A DNA stretch of 64,000 nt from CAIKNB01 sp041658705 (GCA_041658705.1 JBAZZT010000001.1:186001-250000), one strand, 5' to 3'. Positions 33,140-42,108 are shown, counted from the stretch's first letter. Program-made: numbers and translations. The notes: generated by a model not told the origin, from the sequence alone.

Positions 33140-34921
33140 ATGTATCCCATCGAAACCATGCGCCACAGCGCCGCGCACGTCATGGCCGCTGCCGTCAAAC
33201 GCTTGTTTCCGCAAGCCAAGTTCGGCGTAGGTCCGGTCATCGACAACGGTTTTTATTACGATATCGACATCGGCCGCGCGCTGACGCCGGAGGATTTGGT
33301 TTCGATCGAAGCGGAGATGCGTAAAGTCGAAAAAGAAGCGACGCAATTCGTGCGCGAAGAGATGGATATCGACGCCGGCATCAAACTTTTCGAAGCTTTA
33401 GGCCAGACTTACAAGATCGAACTCCTGAACGACATCAAGACCAAAGGTACGACCAAGCTCAACGTCGAAGAAGCGGGGGATGTCGAGCCGGGAGCGGCCA
33501 AGATTTCCGTTTATCGCACCGGCGATTTCGTGGATTTGTGTCGCGGTCCCCACGTCGCGGATGCCTCGCAGATCGGCGCCTGCAAACTCTACCGTCTGGC
33601 CGCGGTGTATTGGCGCGGCAAGGAATCCAATCCGCAGCTCCAGCGCATTTATGGTTTGTGTTTCGCGACTGCGGAAGAACTCGCGGCTTACGAAAAAATG
33701 TTGGAGGAGGCCAAGAAACGCGACCATAAGATCCTCGGTCCGGCGCTCGATCTTTTCACCTTCTCCGATTTGGTCGGTCCTGGATTGCCGCTGTGGACGC
33801 CCAAGGGCACGATCCTGCGCAATCTGTTGGATGAATTCGTCTGGTCGCTCCGTTCGATGCGTGGTTATCAACGCGTCGAGATCCCGCACATCACCAAAAA
33901 AGAACTATATGAAGTCAGCGGGCATTGGGATAAATATCAGAACGACTTGTTCAAGATAAAGACGCGCGAGGGGCACGAATTCGCCATGAAGCCCATGAAC
34001 TGTCCGCATCACACGCAGATCTATGCGCGCAAACAGTGGAGCTACCGCGAACTTCCGCAGCGTTATGCCAACACGACCATGTGTTATCGCGACGAGCAGA
34101 CGGGCGAGCTGTCCGGTTTGTCGCGCGCGCGCAGTTTTACCCAAGACGATGCCCACGTTTTTTGCCGCATGGCGCAGGCCAAGGAAGAATTCCTCAAGAT
34201 CTGGGACATCATCCATGAGTTCTACGCCGTCTTTGGTTTTCAGCTCCAAGTGCGCTTGAGCCGACATGATCCGGCGACGCCGCAGAAATATCTCGGCGAT
34301 CCGTCTAAATGGGAGATAGCCGAGGGCATGCTCAAAGAAATCGTGAGCGAGAAAGGCGTGGAGGCTTTGGATGGTTTGGGTGAGGCGGCTTTTTACGGAC
34401 CTAAGCTGGATTTCATGGCCAAAGATTCTTTGGGCCGGGAGTGGCAAGTCGCGACCATCCAGCTCGATCTCAACATGCCGGAACGCTTCGGCTTGGTCTG
34501 CGTCAACGAGGCAAGTGAGCACGAGACCATCGTCATGATCCACGCCGCCATCATGGGTTCCGTCGAACGCTTCTTGTCCATCGCCATCGAGCATTACGCC
34601 GGCGCTTTTCCGCTCTGGTTGTCTCCGGTCCAGGTCGCCATCTTGCCGGTGGCCGACCGTCACATCGAATTCGCGCGCAATTTGGCGGATGAACTCGAGA
34701 CGCACGGCATCCGCGCCGAAGTGGACGAAGCCGCCGAATCAGTGGGCAAGAAAATCCGCAACGCCGAGACGCAAAAAATTCCGCTCGCCCTGGTGGTGGG
34801 GGATAAAGAAATGGAAAGCGGCGACCTGACCGTGCGCCAGCGCGGAGACAAAGAGCAAGCCGTCATGTCCAAAGCCAAGTTCATCGAAGAGACGGTCGAG
34901 AAGAGCGTAAAGAAAAGTTGA
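33140..34921 (+). CDS. thrS: Threonyl-tRNA synthetase without TGS domain
   Basis: ThrRS charges tRNA-Thr and edits Ser-tRNA-Thr. This 593-residue protein starts directly in the editing domain with MRHSAAH (His 9 and His 13) and lacks the ~60-residue TGS domain usually found first. The editing Cys region reads DLCRGPHV. The class II core follows (GLPLWTPKGTILRN, MNCPHH with the zinc Cys, FTQDDAHVFC, and motif 3 GSVERFLSIAIEHYAG), and then the anticodon-binding domain. The upstream T-box supports the specificity. No earlier start codon in frame restores a TGS domain, because the frame upstream is intergenic repeat. Confidence 0.95.
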   Translation: MYPIETMRHSAAHVMAAAVKRLFPQAKFGVGPVIDNGFYYDIDIGRALTPEDLVSIEAEMRKVEKEATQFVREEMDIDAGIKLFEALGQTYKIELLNDIKTKGTTKLNVEEAGDVEPGAAKISVYRTGDFVDLCRGPHVADASQIGACKLYRLAAVYWRGKESNPQLQRIYGLCFATAEELAAYEKMLEEAKKRDHKILGPALDLFTFSDLVGPGLPLWTPKGTILRNLLDEFVWSLRSMRGYQRVEIPHITKKELYEVSGHWDKYQNDLFKIKTREGHEFAMKPMNCPHHTQIYARKQWSYRELPQRYANTTMCYRDEQTGELSGLSRARSFTQDDAHVFCRMAQAKEEFLKIWDIIHEFYAVFGFQLQVRLSRHDPATPQKYLGDPSKWEIAEGMLKEIVSEKGVEALDGLGEAAFYGPKLDFMAKDSLGREWQVATIQLDLNMPERFGLVCVNEASEHETIVMIHAAIMGSVERFLSIAIEHYAGAFPLWLSPVQVAILPVADRHIEFARNLADELETHGIRAEVDEAAESVGKKIRNAETQKIPLALVVGDKEMESGDLTVRQRGDKEQAVMSKAKFIEETVEKSVKKS

Positions 34922-35165
34922 TTGAAAAAATTGTCATCCTGAGCTTGCCGAAGGACCTTTATAAGCGTTGGTCTGAACCGATGGCTGATAAAGGTCCTTC
35001 GACTCGCTCGAAGCTCGCTCAGGATGACAGGGGGAAAGTGCGCTGGCGCGGAGTTTACCCCGCACTTGATCACGTAGAACGTGACACGGTGCGGGGCTCA
35101 GGATGACAATGATGAATAATATCAAAACTGCCGGCTCAAGCCGGCAGTGTTAATTTCTTTTTATC
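34922..35165. repeat. AGGTCCTTCGAC-type repeats after thrS
   Basis: GTCATCCTGAGCTTGCC...AAGGACC faces GATAAAGGTCCTTCGAC...CTCAGGATGAC (34932-35030). Next comes a GCACTTGATCACG...GGGCTCAGGATGAC unit (35058-35106), then a CTGCCGGCTCAAGCCGGCAG hairpin (35129-35149) followed by TTAATTTCTTTTT that may terminate thrS. Confidence 0.7.
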
Positions 35166-37289
35166 TTACATCGACCTTCCGCCGCGGCGCGTGTCTTCGT
35201 GCCGGGCTGCGCCTTTGATGTTGCGGCCCACGGGTTTGCCGAACTTTTTGCCGCTTTCGGCCATGATGCGCTGCACCAGGGCGCTGCCCGCGATGCCCAG
35301 GGCGGCGTTGGCTTTGTTCATGCTGTCTTCCAGCCCGCGGATCACGTCGAGCGTCGCGGGTTGGTTGACTGCTTCCAGGTAGCGCGCCATGGCGAGGACG
35401 TAGACCGTCGCCGGTTCGCCGACGCCATATTTCTTGAGCGCAGCCAGTTTTTTTTCGGCGTCTGGTTTTTGCTTCAGTTTGCCGACCACCAAGTCCCACA
35501 GCTTATCGGCATCAGGCACGATCTGCCCGGCTTTTTCCACTGTCATGGCTTGGGATACCGCTTCCGCTGCTGCTTTCTTGACTGCTGCGATGTGTCTTTC
35601 CGGTCCGGCCACGACTGCCTTGGCTGCGGCTACGCTGGCTTCGATAGCCTCTTCGCGTACCTTGGCTTTTGCCATGGCTTCTGCTGCTGCTTTTTTGACG
35701 GCTGCGATGTGTCTTTCCGTTCCGGCCGCTACTTCTCTGGCCGCGGCTGCGCCTTTTTCCAGATCCACTTCCAACGGCACGGCTTGGATGACCGGCGCTT
35801 CGTTAACTGTCCTGCGGGCGCGCTGGGCGGGACGGTTGCGTGTTTCCGCACCGGCTAAACGAGCCGCAGTCCCGGCGACGCCTTGCCTGCCTGACTCGAG
35901 CGTCACGCCGACGCCGGCACGTCCGCTGGGCGCGAAATAAGGTGAGCGCACTAAACCAATCGACTTCTCGAGGGCTTTAATCTCATATTCCAACTTTGAC
36001 TCGAGCTTTTTGTCGGCGGAGTTAAGCGCTTGCTGATATTCCGCAGCCTTGAAGACGTAATTTGAAGCTGCGCTCCTTTGTGTGGTCGTGGCTTTTTCCC
36101 AATTCGCCACGCCCAGTTGGCCCATGACGTCTTGCGAAATGCTGTAGGCTTGTCCGCCTGGTAAAATTTCGGTTGCGCGTTTGACTTTGGACAGGAACTC
36201 TTGTTCCGTGGCTTTGTCTTTAGCCTCGGCGTCCATTTTCTTCCGCACCTCGAAGGCCCCCTCGGCTTCCTGGCGCAGACGAGTCGCGTTTTTCGTGTCT
36301 TCCGCTTCTTTTAATGTAAGTGCGACTTCAAGGCCTTTACCGCGCATCTCGCCAACCATGGCCTCGCGCTGTCGTTCGAGCTTTTTGACTTCTTTCGCCC
36401 ACTCGCGCATCTCTTCGCCTTTGGCTTTACCCAGGGCGAGTTTGGCGATGCCGATATCCGTCTCGACGCGTCCCAGTTTTTCTTGCGGTGTGAGTTTGAC
36501 TTCTTGCTCGATGATATCTTCGGCCGTCAACGTCTCGACGATCTGGGGCATGGCTTTAGCCTTGGCCGGGGGAGTCCAGGCCTCTTCCGCGGCTTTTTTG
36601 CCTTGGACGAACTGCGGCGTTTCTTCCGCTTCCTTCACTTTCAATCCCAGGTTCCGCCATTCGGTCATGAGTTTTTGGACCTGTGCATCGTCGGCCGCCT
36701 GACCCGAGATCTTGCGCAGCCAACTCACGACGCTTCCGAAAACGCCCGTCGTAGTTTTTTGCGCCGCCAGTTCTTCGGGAGATTTGCCGGTCAGCTCTTT
36801 GATCTTATTCTCGAGTTTGGTTTGGCGAGCGAAAAGTTCGCCTGACCTCTTCGATCTCGCGATCCTGCCTTCGCCAAGCGCGGAATTGAGCAGCATGGAC
36901 ATGCGCTCCGGGCTTGGCTCGCTCAAAGCATCTTCGATGGCGGTGATGAGCGCGAAGTTTGCGGAGTGGACTTCGATTTTTTTCTCGTCCGCCTTCTTCA
37001 TCTCCACCATTTCCAGGTAATTCTTGATGGTATTGAGACGTTCCGGAGTCACCTTGTTTTGGTTCGCCAGGTACTCAAGCACCTCGCGCGGGCTCTCGCC
37101 ATCGGACATCTTCTGCAACGCTCTGAAGGCAGCGTTGAGCCGGTGCGCCTCGTCCTGCGCGGTCTCTTGTTTGAGTTTATTGCGATCGACGGCCTGAGGC
37201 AAAACCGCCGTAGTGTCGGGAGTCGGACCGCGTCGCTTGTCTCGGGATTCTTGGGCTGCCGGAATCTTGTCCGGTGAAAATTTTGGCAT
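35166..37289 (-). CDS. Large Ala/Lys-rich helical protein
   Basis: I do not recognise this 707-residue protein. It is highly charged and helical with coiled-coil-like segments (KAKGEEMREWAKEVKKLERQ). It has an internal duplication at residues ~530-600 (AGTERHIAAVKKAAAEA and AGPERHIAAVKKAAAEA) and a basic C-terminal tail ending in RHEDTRRGGRSM. There is no signal peptide or membrane helix. I start at MPKFSPDK because an extended -10 box (TGCTATACT) ends one base before the earlier possible ATG at 37316, which would therefore lie upstream of the predicted transcription start. Confidence 0.65.
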   Translation of the reverse strand: MPKFSPDKIPAAQESRDKRRGPTPDTTAVLPQAVDRNKLKQETAQDEAHRLNAAFRALQKMSDGESPREVLEYLANQNKVTPERLNTIKNYLEMVEMKKADEKKIEVHSANFALITAIEDALSEPSPERMSMLLNSALGEGRIARSKRSGELFARQTKLENKIKELTGKSPEELAAQKTTTGVFGSVVSWLRKISGQAADDAQVQKLMTEWRNLGLKVKEAEETPQFVQGKKAAEEAWTPPAKAKAMPQIVETLTAEDIIEQEVKLTPQEKLGRVETDIGIAKLALGKAKGEEMREWAKEVKKLERQREAMVGEMRGKGLEVALTLKEAEDTKNATRLRQEAEGAFEVRKKMDAEAKDKATEQEFLSKVKRATEILPGGQAYSISQDVMGQLGVANWEKATTTQRSAASNYVFKAAEYQQALNSADKKLESKLEYEIKALEKSIGLVRSPYFAPSGRAGVGVTLESGRQGVAGTAARLAGAETRNRPAQRARRTVNEAPVIQAVPLEVDLEKGAAAAREVAAGTERHIAAVKKAAAEAMAKAKVREEAIEASVAAAKAVVAGPERHIAAVKKAAAEAVSQAMTVEKAGQIVPDADKLWDLVVGKLKQKPDAEKKLAALKKYGVGEPATVYVLAMARYLEAVNQPATLDVIRGLEDSMNKANAALGIAGSALVQRIMAESGKKFGKPVGRNIKGAARHEDTRRGGRSM

Positions 37290-37317
37290 ATAGAAATGAA
37301 GAGTATTTATTTGCATG

Positions 37318-37323
37318 AGTATA
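37318..37323 (-). promoter_or_regulatory. -10 box of the gene ending at 35166
   Basis: On the minus strand TGCTATACT is an extended -10 box. It predicts a transcript start near 37311 and a leader of about 20 bases before the ATG at 37289. Confidence 0.5.
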
Positions 37324-37447
37324 GCACAAAGTAGAGGGTAGATGGTAGAGGGTAGAGAGTAGCCAAGAAGAATCTTTGGGGAAGGCCAGCAAATCTAGGA
37401 CTTGTGCATTTGATTGTGCGGCTTTATTCATCTAAACTCCCGATAGC

Positions 37448-38374
37448 ATGAGCGCCAATCCGTTCGAAACCTCCAAAAGCCAAATAGTCCCTGAGCCTGT
37501 CGAAGGGCTACCTTACGCTTCCGGAATTCGGCGGCAGGATTTGCCGACGAACGTGAGGAAATATGCCGATAATATTGCAGCGCAGATTAAAACCGTCTAC
37601 GCCAAATACGGCGCCGAGAATTTCGAAGAGTTGAAAGAGAACAAGAAGCTATCAGCGCGAGACGCACGGAAGGTAGCCGATCTGTTGAAGGCATTTAACG
37701 TCGCGATCAAGGAAAAAGGTCACGTCACGCTGCGTGACATACCGACCTTCACTACCTTACCTTCGCATGAAATCCTCAAGGACAAGCAGACCGGCTTCAA
37801 GTTCGATTGGGTTCATGAACAAGAATACCGCGCAGGCCGTCCGCTGTCTGATTTCGCTTTAACCGACAAAGATCTACAAGATATAGGTTTCAATGATCGA
37901 CAGAAGCGTGAGGGATTGCTCCAAGAACTAGCGCTAGCTAAAGAACGAAAAGAATCAGAACCTGAAGCCACGGTCTTCGACATCAGAGAAGCTATCGATG
38001 AAAAGAAACGAGAAGACCCAAGCCGTACAGACTTTTTAACCACCAAAGAAGTCTTCGAAGCCATTGATGCAGCTGGCTGCCGTCCCGCGACCTTCGAGGA
38101 GCTGCTTGCCTTCGGCCAACAATATTGGAAACCGGAAGTGGATCCCGAGATCCTGACCGATGAAGAAAAATTGTTCCGCCGCGTTAACGTTCCGTACATT
38201 TACGCTCTCGCTTCTCCGTTCTCGCGCTCCGGTTCCGGCGACAAACGCCACGTCCAGTGCCTCGGCTTGGACGGCCACGGCCGTAACCTGCTTAGCGACA
38301 GCCTAGGGGGCGTTTGGGGTAGAAGTAGCCGTTTCCTTGTCATCCGTAAGTCTCGTCGTCCGCAAACGCCGTGA
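37448..38374 (+). CDS. Shared-module protein 1 (repeat-invaded N terminus)
   Basis: This 308-residue protein shares its first ~85 residues with the genes at 40951 and 42105 (RRQDLPTNVRKYADN, VYAKYGAENFEELKENKKL, SARDARKVADLLK). The rest differs and has no 35-residue repeats. It is a helical middle part followed by a C-terminal domain (LFRRVNVPYIYALASPF, then GDKRHVQCLGLDGHGRNLL) that I do not recognise. Codons 13-22 (IVPEPVEGLP) come from a TAGTCCCTGAGCCTGTCGAAG repeat copy (37484-37512). No signal peptide is visible. A bidirectional hairpin terminator lies downstream. Confidence 0.65.
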   Translation: MSANPFETSKSQIVPEPVEGLPYASGIRRQDLPTNVRKYADNIAAQIKTVYAKYGAENFEELKENKKLSARDARKVADLLKAFNVAIKEKGHVTLRDIPTFTTLPSHEILKDKQTGFKFDWVHEQEYRAGRPLSDFALTDKDLQDIGFNDRQKREGLLQELALAKERKESEPEATVFDIREAIDEKKREDPSRTDFLTTKEVFEAIDAAGCRPATFEELLAFGQQYWKPEVDPEILTDEEKLFRRVNVPYIYALASPFSRSGSGDKRHVQCLGLDGHGRNLLSDSLGGVWGRSSRFLVIRKSRRPQTP

Positions 38375-38412
38375 CAAGGCATCTTCTTGAAACGCACTGA
38401 TATCACAAAAAC

Positions 38413-38440
38413 AAAACCACCGGCTTGGACCGGCGGTTTT
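38413..38440. terminator. Bidirectional terminator between the gene at 37448 and rplT
   Basis: CCACCGG and CCGGCGG pair around CTTGGA with A and T runs on both sides, so it can end transcription from either strand. Confidence 0.85.
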
Positions 38441-38455
38441 CGTTTGCGGATGGGA

Positions 38456-38791
38456 TTACTTCGCCAGCTTGGCGAAGACTGCGGGATAGCGCGAGGCGAT
38501 TTGGGACAGGACTTTTTTATCCAGCGCTGAACCCTTTTTCTTGAGCGCGTTCATGAAACGGCTGTAGCTCAAGCCGAGCTCGTGGGCTCCGGCGCCGATG
38601 CGGTTCTGTTGCAAGCCGCGATTGACGCGCTTTTTGAGTTTGCGGCTGACGTAAGCGTGGACGCCGGCTTTGGTGGCGGCGACTTTGGCCAAGGTAATCT
38701 TGGATTTGCGTCCCCACATCATGCCCTTGGTGCGGGCCAGGATGTTCTTGCGGCGCTTGATGCGGTGCGTACCTCGTTTGACTCTGGGCAT
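38456..38791 (-). CDS. rplT: Ribosomal protein L20
   Basis: This 111-residue protein is bL20, which binds 23S rRNA and is needed early in 50S assembly. It has the basic N-terminal tail MPRVKRGTHRIKRRKNIL and the globular domain ending in YSRFMNALKKKGSALDKKVLSQIA. Length is normal. It is the last gene of the minus-strand unit infC-rpmI-rplT, with repeats in the spacers. Confidence 0.96.
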   Translation of the reverse strand: MPRVKRGTHRIKRRKNILARTKGMMWGRKSKITLAKVAATKAGVHAYVSRKLKKRVNRGLQQNRIGAGAHELGLSYSRFMNALKKKGSALDKKVLSQIASRYPAVFAKLAK

Positions 38792-38908
38792 AGGAGTAGG
38801 GGGTAGAAAGTAGAGGGTAGAGGGTAGCCAGATTCTTGCAGCTTGCTACTCGCTACTTGCGTTTCAGTTAATAACTTTAAGTTTTAAACTTTGAGCTTTG
38901 AACTTTCC
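38792..38908. repeat. Word repeats between rpmI and rplT
   Basis: TAGAAAGTAGAGGGTAGAGGGTAGCC, then CTTGCTACTCGCTACTTGC and TTTAAGTTTTAAACTTTGAG words fill the spacer. The middle words also occur in the coding region at 830-1040. Confidence 0.65.
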
Positions 38909-39094
38909 TCACGCATTCATTAAGTTCTTGATGGCTTTGGCGTAGCGCGGGTGGACTTTGATGTCGCGGCGCTTGTTGCGCGTGACTTTGCCGCTCTCGG
39001 CGCTGTTGAAGTGATTTTGTCCGCCTTTGCGCTTGAGCAACTTGCCGTTTTTGGTCACGCGGACCCGTTTGGAGACTGTCTTGTGGGTTTTCAT
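38909..39094 (-). CDS. rpmI: Ribosomal protein L35
   Basis: This 61-residue basic protein is bL35, with the typical KRVRVTKNGKLLKRKGGQNHF core and RHPRYAKAIKNL-like ending (HPRYAKAIKNLMNA). It lies between infC and rplT in the conserved order. Confidence 0.95.
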   Translation of the reverse strand: MKTHKTVSKRVRVTKNGKLLKRKGGQNHFNSAESGKVTRNKRRDIKVHPRYAKAIKNLMNA

Positions 39095-39130
39095 AGAGTT
39101 AGAGGGTAGAAAGTAGAGGGTAGCTTGTGT

Positions 39131-39685
39131 TTAAGATTTTCTTCCGACGATCGACGAGACGTTGCCGCCTTGTCGCGTGATCGGTTGTTCGGTGTAGAGT
39201 TCGTAAGTCTTGGTGATCTCTTGGAGGAATTCGCGGATGCGCTTCTCGGCGATTTCGCCGTGCGCCTTTTCGCGGCCGCGCAACATGATCTCGACTTTGA
39301 GCTTGTCGCCGTCTTCGAGGAAGCCGAGCGCCTGCTTCATCCTGACGTCTTGGTCATGCGTGCCCATCTTGACCGACAAGCGGATGCCTTTGACTTCGAC
39401 CTTCTTGGCGTGCGCTTTTTGCGCTCGCTGTTCCTTGGCCTTCTGATACTTGAAGGTGCCGAAGTCCAGGAGCTTGCAGACTGGAGGTTCTTCCTTAGGC
39501 GAGACCTCGACCAGGTCGAACTCGCGTTCGCGAGCCAGGGCCAGGGCTTGGGGCGTCGGCATCACGCCGAGGAATTTTCCCGCTTCGTCGATGAGCCTGA
39601 CTTCGGGCACCCTGATTTGCTCATTGGCGCGATAAATCAACCCCACGGGCTTCAGGAAATTCTTACGGCGGTAATGGATGCGCAT
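39131..39685 (-). CDS. infC: Translation initiation factor IF-3
   Basis: IF-3 keeps 30S subunits free and checks the start codon and initiator tRNA. The 184-residue protein has the N-terminal domain (ANEQIRVPEVRLIDEAGKFL, ALAREREFDLVEVSP), the linker YQKAKEQRAQKAHAKK and the C-terminal domain (KGIRLSVKMGTHDQDVRMKQA). It starts with ATG rather than the AUU seen in some bacteria. It heads infC-rpmI-rplT on the minus strand. I see no L20 autoregulatory leader in the repeat-filled spacers. Confidence 0.95.
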   Translation of the reverse strand: MRIHYRRKNFLKPVGLIYRANEQIRVPEVRLIDEAGKFLGVMPTPQALALAREREFDLVEVSPKEEPPVCKLLDFGTFKYQKAKEQRAQKAHAKKVEVKGIRLSVKMGTHDQDVRMKQALGFLEDGDKLKVEIMLRGREKAHGEIAEKRIREFLQEITKTYELYTEQPITRQGGNVSSIVGRKS

Positions 39686-39689
39686 TTTT

Positions 39690-39770
39690 GGATCAATTAC
39701 GAATTACGAATGCCAAATGCCAAATTATTCCTAAATTCGTCATTCGTAATTTGTAATTTGGCATTGAATC
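39690..39770. repeat. AATTACGAATGCCAAATG inverted word repeat
   Basis: TTACGAATTACGAATGCCAAATGCC faces GTCATTCGTAATTTGTAATTTGGC. Similar words lie at 57885-57950 and, in coding sequence, at 44802-44835. Confidence 0.7.
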
Positions 39771-39772
39771 TT

Positions 39773-40172
39773 TGGTGGAGATGGGGGGAATCGCACCCCC
39801 GTCCGGACGAGTCCCGTCCCAGCTTCTTTACAGGCTTGGATCGCTCGGTATTTCGGCGCGAGGGGTTGAGCGGTCGAGACCCGGGTGCCTACGCATACGC
39901 CAGTGTCAGACTCTTGCAGTATGCGAGTGCAAGAGGTCTAGCCCGAGTATGACGCTCCGGACCGGCAGTCGGGCCGCAAACCGGGGGAGCGTGACCGTCG
40001 ACCTAGATTAGGCGAGGGCCATGGCAGGTGCTGTCACACGGAACGCCGAAGCGACCGCGGACTTCACCTTGGAGATAACGTTGGCAGTTATTCCGATTTG
40101 GGATGGATTACGAGCCATCCCGGCTCGGCCTGCAGTTGGGAAAGGAGCTGACCGTCGAATCTTGTCATCCCC
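39773..40172 (-). ncRNA. ssrA: Transfer-messenger RNA
   Basis: The 5' end GGGGATGACAAGATTCGACGG and the 3' end CCCCCATCTCCACCA pair as a tRNA-like acceptor (GGGGATG with CATCTCC), and CCA is encoded. The tag frame runs from GCC at 40085-40083 after ATAACT to TAA at 40010-40008. It would give a 25-residue tag beginning ANVISKVKSAVA and ending VTAPAMALA, longer than the common 8-15 residues but with the hydrophobic ALA end that marks proteins for degradation. The smpB gene lies just upstream on the same strand. tmRNA and SmpB rescue stalled ribosomes. Confidence 0.93.
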
Positions 40173-40187
40173 GAATTTAGTCGAAAG

Positions 40188-40249
40188 TCTAAAGTTGGAA
40201 AGTTGAAAGTTTGTGCTTTCGACTTTGGACTTTTGACTTTCAACTCTCG
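40188..40249. repeat. TCGAAAGTCTAAAG inverted word repeat
   Basis: GTCGAAAGTCTAAAGTTGG faces GACTTTGGACTTTTGACTTTC between ssrA and smpB. A related element lies before pheS (16411-16502). Confidence 0.65.
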
Positions 40250-40720
40250 CTATTCCACGTCTTCTCCTCGCATTACGCGGTGGAGTTGACGATCCAGATC
40301 GCGGCTTTTGATTTTTTCGCGTTTGTCATGGGCTTTGCGGCCCCGGCATAGCGCAAAAGAAAGCTTGATCCGACGGGCGGCAGGATATAACGAAAAGGGT
40401 ACGAGTGTCAAGCCTTTTTCCAGCGTTTTTCCGGCTAAATACTCGACTTCTCGGGCATGCACCAGCACCTTGCGGCTGCGTTCCGGGTCATAGCCATCGC
40501 TCCGGCCGGCTTTACTGTAGGGCCGGATGTGGCTGCTTAAGAGCCATAATTCGCCGCGCGTGACCGCCAAATGCGCCCCGTCGAGCTTGGCGCCGCCAGT
40601 GCGCACGGATTTAGTTTCCGCCCCGGTCAAGACCAAACCACCCTCGAATTTTTCGAGGATTTCATAGTCATATCCCGCTTTGCGGTTCTGGGCGAAGAAT
40701 TTCGGCGCGACTTGCTTCAT
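40250..40720 (-). CDS. smpB: SsrA-binding protein SmpB
   Basis: SmpB binds tmRNA and brings it to stalled ribosomes. The 156-residue protein begins MKQVAPKFFAQNRKAGYDYEIL and has the barrel motifs GAETKSVRTGGAKLDGAH, LLSSHIRPYSKAG and the basic tail (AHDKREKIKSRDLDRQLHRVM). The frame continues 50 codons upstream, but those lie in a GTCATTGCGAG repeat and I exclude them. A CATACT box just before the ATG suggests a very short or absent leader. Confidence 0.95.
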   Translation of the reverse strand: MKQVAPKFFAQNRKAGYDYEILEKFEGGLVLTGAETKSVRTGGAKLDGAHLAVTRGELWLLSSHIRPYSKAGRSDGYDPERSRKVLVHAREVEYLAGKTLEKGLTLVPFSLYPAARRIKLSFALCRGRKAHDKREKIKSRDLDRQLHRVMRGEDVE

Positions 40721-40790
40721 GCGAAGTATGCTACAGGTTACATCAGCAAAAAGGAACCCTGTGCCCAACCTCAAAGTTTTTTCCTGCGCT

Positions 40791-40875
40791 GTCATTGCGA
40801 GCGCATATACTGAATGCGCGTGGCAATCTCTGGACTTCGGAGATTGCTTCGTCGTTGCTACTCCTCGCAATGGCA
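40791..40875. repeat. GTCATTGCGAG palindrome upstream of smpB
   Basis: GTCATTGCGAGCGCATA...CTCCTCGCAATGGCA is a full-length copy of the family at 33013-33096. The shorter murL insertion (7782-7827) shares its ends. Confidence 0.78.
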
Positions 40876-40950
40876 GGTGAGATTGCTGAATGCGTCAACC
40901 CCGAGGGCATTTGATTCCGCAGCTTCTTTAATCTAAACTGCGGACAGAGC

Positions 40951-42108
40951 ATGCCCACCAACCCCTTCGAAATCCATAAAACTAAAATAGTCCCTGAGCC
41001 TGTCGAAGGGCTACCTTACGCTTCCGGAATTCGGCGGCAGGATTTGCCGACGAACGTGAGGAAATATGCCGATAACCTGGCGGCGCAGATAAAAGAAGTC
41101 TACGCAAAATATGGAGCCGCTAACTTCGAAGAGTTGAAAGAGAACAGAAAGCTATCGGCACGAGATGCGCGGAAGGTGGCCGACTTGTTGAAAGTATTTA
41201 AGGATGCGGTGGAGAAGAAGCGGACTGAAAACGGGGAGTTCCTTCTTAAATTCCAGGGCGGGATAAATAGTTGGCAAATCTCCGACGGTCATATATTCAT
41301 TTATCAACACCAGCTTGCTGACGATACGCTCAAAATCTTCAAAGACAACGACGAGATATTCTCCGGCAAGGCGACTGATTGGCGGATTCCCGACGGTCAA
41401 CTATTCATCCGGCAATACCGACCTGCTGACGATACATATAAAATCTCCAAAGACGACGTGGAAGTATTCTCCGGCAAGGTAGACGATTGGCGTGCCTCCG
41501 ACGGTCATGCTTTTATCCTGCAAAGCCAATCCGACGGCAAGCATAAAATCTTCAAAGACCAAGTCGAGGTATTCTCCGGCAACTTAGATTCTTGGCAAGT
41601 CTCCGACGGTCACGCCTTCGTCCGACAAGTCCGATTCGGCAACAAGTACAGAATCCTCAAAGACGACGCCGAGGTATTCTCCGGTAAACTTCTCGATTGG
41701 AATGTCTCCGCTGGTCACGCCTTCGTCCGACAAGAACAACCCGAGGGCAAATATAGGATTCTCAAGGACAAAGTCGCGGTATTCTCCGGCGAAATTGACT
41801 CTTGGAATGTTTCCGACGGTCACGTCTTCGTCCGACAAGAACAGCCCGGCGGCATATCCAGAATCCTCAAAGATGGCGCCGAGGTATTCTTCGGCGTGGT
41901 TTCCAATTGGCAAGTCTCCGACGGGCACGTCTTCGTCAAACAAAATCAACCCGACGGTACATACACCCTCTTTAAAGATGATGCCGAGATATTCTCCGGC
42001 AAGTCAGACGGGTGGTTGGTCTCTGGCGGCCACGCGTTCATCAAACAAAACCAACCCGACGGTTCCTCTGATTTCTATCGCCTCGTCGAACCAGAAGAAA
42101 AAACATGA
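40951..42108 (+). CDS. Shared-module protein 2 with eight 35-residue repeats
   Basis: This 385-residue protein has the N-terminal ~85-residue module shared with the genes at 37448 and 42105, including the repeat-derived IVPEPVEGLP stretch (40988-41015). Residues ~88-385 are eight tandem units of about 35 residues with the pattern W-x-x-S-D-G-H-x-F, then Q-P-D-G, K-D and E-V-F-S-G. The pattern suggests four short strands per unit, as in a closed propeller or WG-like repeat. No signal peptide or membrane helix is seen. The gene at 42105 overlaps its stop as ATGA. Function unknown. Confidence 0.75.
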   Translation: MPTNPFEIHKTKIVPEPVEGLPYASGIRRQDLPTNVRKYADNLAAQIKEVYAKYGAANFEELKENRKLSARDARKVADLLKVFKDAVEKKRTENGEFLLKFQGGINSWQISDGHIFIYQHQLADDTLKIFKDNDEIFSGKATDWRIPDGQLFIRQYRPADDTYKISKDDVEVFSGKVDDWRASDGHAFILQSQSDGKHKIFKDQVEVFSGNLDSWQVSDGHAFVRQVRFGNKYRILKDDAEVFSGKLLDWNVSAGHAFVRQEQPEGKYRILKDKVAVFSGEIDSWNVSDGHVFVRQEQPGGISRILKDGAEVFFGVVSNWQVSDGHVFVKQNQPDGTYTLFKDDAEIFSGKSDGWLVSGGHAFIKQNQPDGSSDFYRLVEPEEKT

